Part shown: in pieces, positions 6,239 to 6,364 of the stretch
Layout: each line of letters starts with the position of its first letter
Position numbering within the stretch: the first letter of the stretch is position 1
Source: Chloroflexota bacterium
GTDB taxonomy: Bacteria > Chloroflexota > Limnocylindria > Limnocylindrales > CSP1-4
Direction: 5' to 3'
Assembly: GCA_013695505.1 (NCBI GenBank)
Contig: JACDAH010000301.1
Coordinates: 1-6,364, forward strand
DNA: 6,364 nt
Notes under the pieces: generated by a model
What the model saw: only the letters and a program-made list of their open reading frames with translations
The model's database searches: none
What the model was told of the DNA's origin: nothing
Position numbers and translations under genes: made by a program

Positions 6239-6271
6239 CTGCCGTGAGCACCGGCAGACCCGGAAGCCGGG
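6239..6271 (-). promoter_or_regulatory. Hairpin cluster in the leader of the two-component operon
   Basis: CTGCCG (6239-6244) pairs perfectly with CGGCAG (6252-6257) around seven bases. Next to it, CCCGG (6259-6263) pairs with CCGGG (6267-6271), or alternatively CCGGC (6251-6255) with GCCGG (6266-6270), so the folds exclude one another. They lie about 80-115 bases upstream of the first start codon. They could be an operator, a 5'-leader structure, or the end of an upstream gene's transcript. In such GC-rich DNA chance hairpins are common. Confidence 0.25.
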
Positions 6272-6364
6272 GGAATCCCGGACCTCGGGCGGTCGGGTCG
6301 GCCCGGTTCCGCGATCGGCGACCGGGCCCCATCGTCCGTCGCGCGGCAACTCCGCCGCATGCCC

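Noticed and set aside
6157..6360. Small minus-strand frame ending in TGATG overlap with the REC-only gene
   Set aside because: The stop-start overlap would suit a coupled upstream gene, but the peptide is Arg, Pro and Gly rich with no family resemblance. The last 20 residues are only mildly hydrophobic, and the AGGA of the next gene explains the local sequence.
1..6364. CRISPR array, insertion sequence or defence system
   Set aside because: No regularly spaced direct repeats, no transposase or nuclease motifs and no terminal inverted repeats were seen.

Overview
The window is GC-rich, densely coded DNA, probably chromosomal, from a free-living bacterium. High-GC codon use, GTG starts, GGAGG-type ribosome binding sites, a large cyclase-type AAA/STAND ATPase with TPR repeats, and a DesK/NarL-style two-component system all suit an actinobacterium or a high-GC Chloroflexota lineage. 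The sequence alone does not settle which.

Layout. (1) Plus strand, 1-2250: the 3' part of a large ATPase/TPR gene that enters from the left. Its frame closes at a TGA at 1440-1442 and continues without loss in the next frame if one T is skipped. It is therefore a frameshifted gene, a sequencing error, or a candidate for +1 recoding. (2) 2251-2647: an intergenic stretch between convergent genes, with no credible protein gene. On the minus strand it holds a sequence matching the 5' half of a tRNA-Pro(UGG) gene; the usual 3' half is not there. Weaker tRNA-like fragments lie nearby. (3) Minus strand, 2648-3184: a DoxX-like four-helix membrane protein with a good ribosome binding site. (4) Minus strand, 3385-6157: a compact three-gene signalling operon read right to left. 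It encodes a REC-only response regulator, a multi-pass membrane histidine kinase of the HisKA_3 class, and a NarL/FixJ-type DNA-binding response regulator. The first two genes are 5 bases apart and the second and third overlap by 13 bases. (5) 6158-6364: a leader without a convincing gene, containing short hairpins.

How the genes work together. The kinase would sense a membrane or membrane-linked signal, autophosphorylate at His404 and pass phosphate to Asp52 of the NarL-type regulator, which would bind DNA. The REC-only protein has a complete phosphorylation site and no output domain, so it may act as a second phosphate acceptor, a sink or a tuning element. The DoxX-like gene lies downstream on the same strand after 200 bases and may be co-expressed or a target; this is inference. 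The ATPase/TPR gene is convergent with the rest and need not be related.

I did not find a clearly new system. The points most worth checking are the +1 frameshift site, whose layout recalls the prfB recoding site, and the truncated tRNA-Pro sequence.
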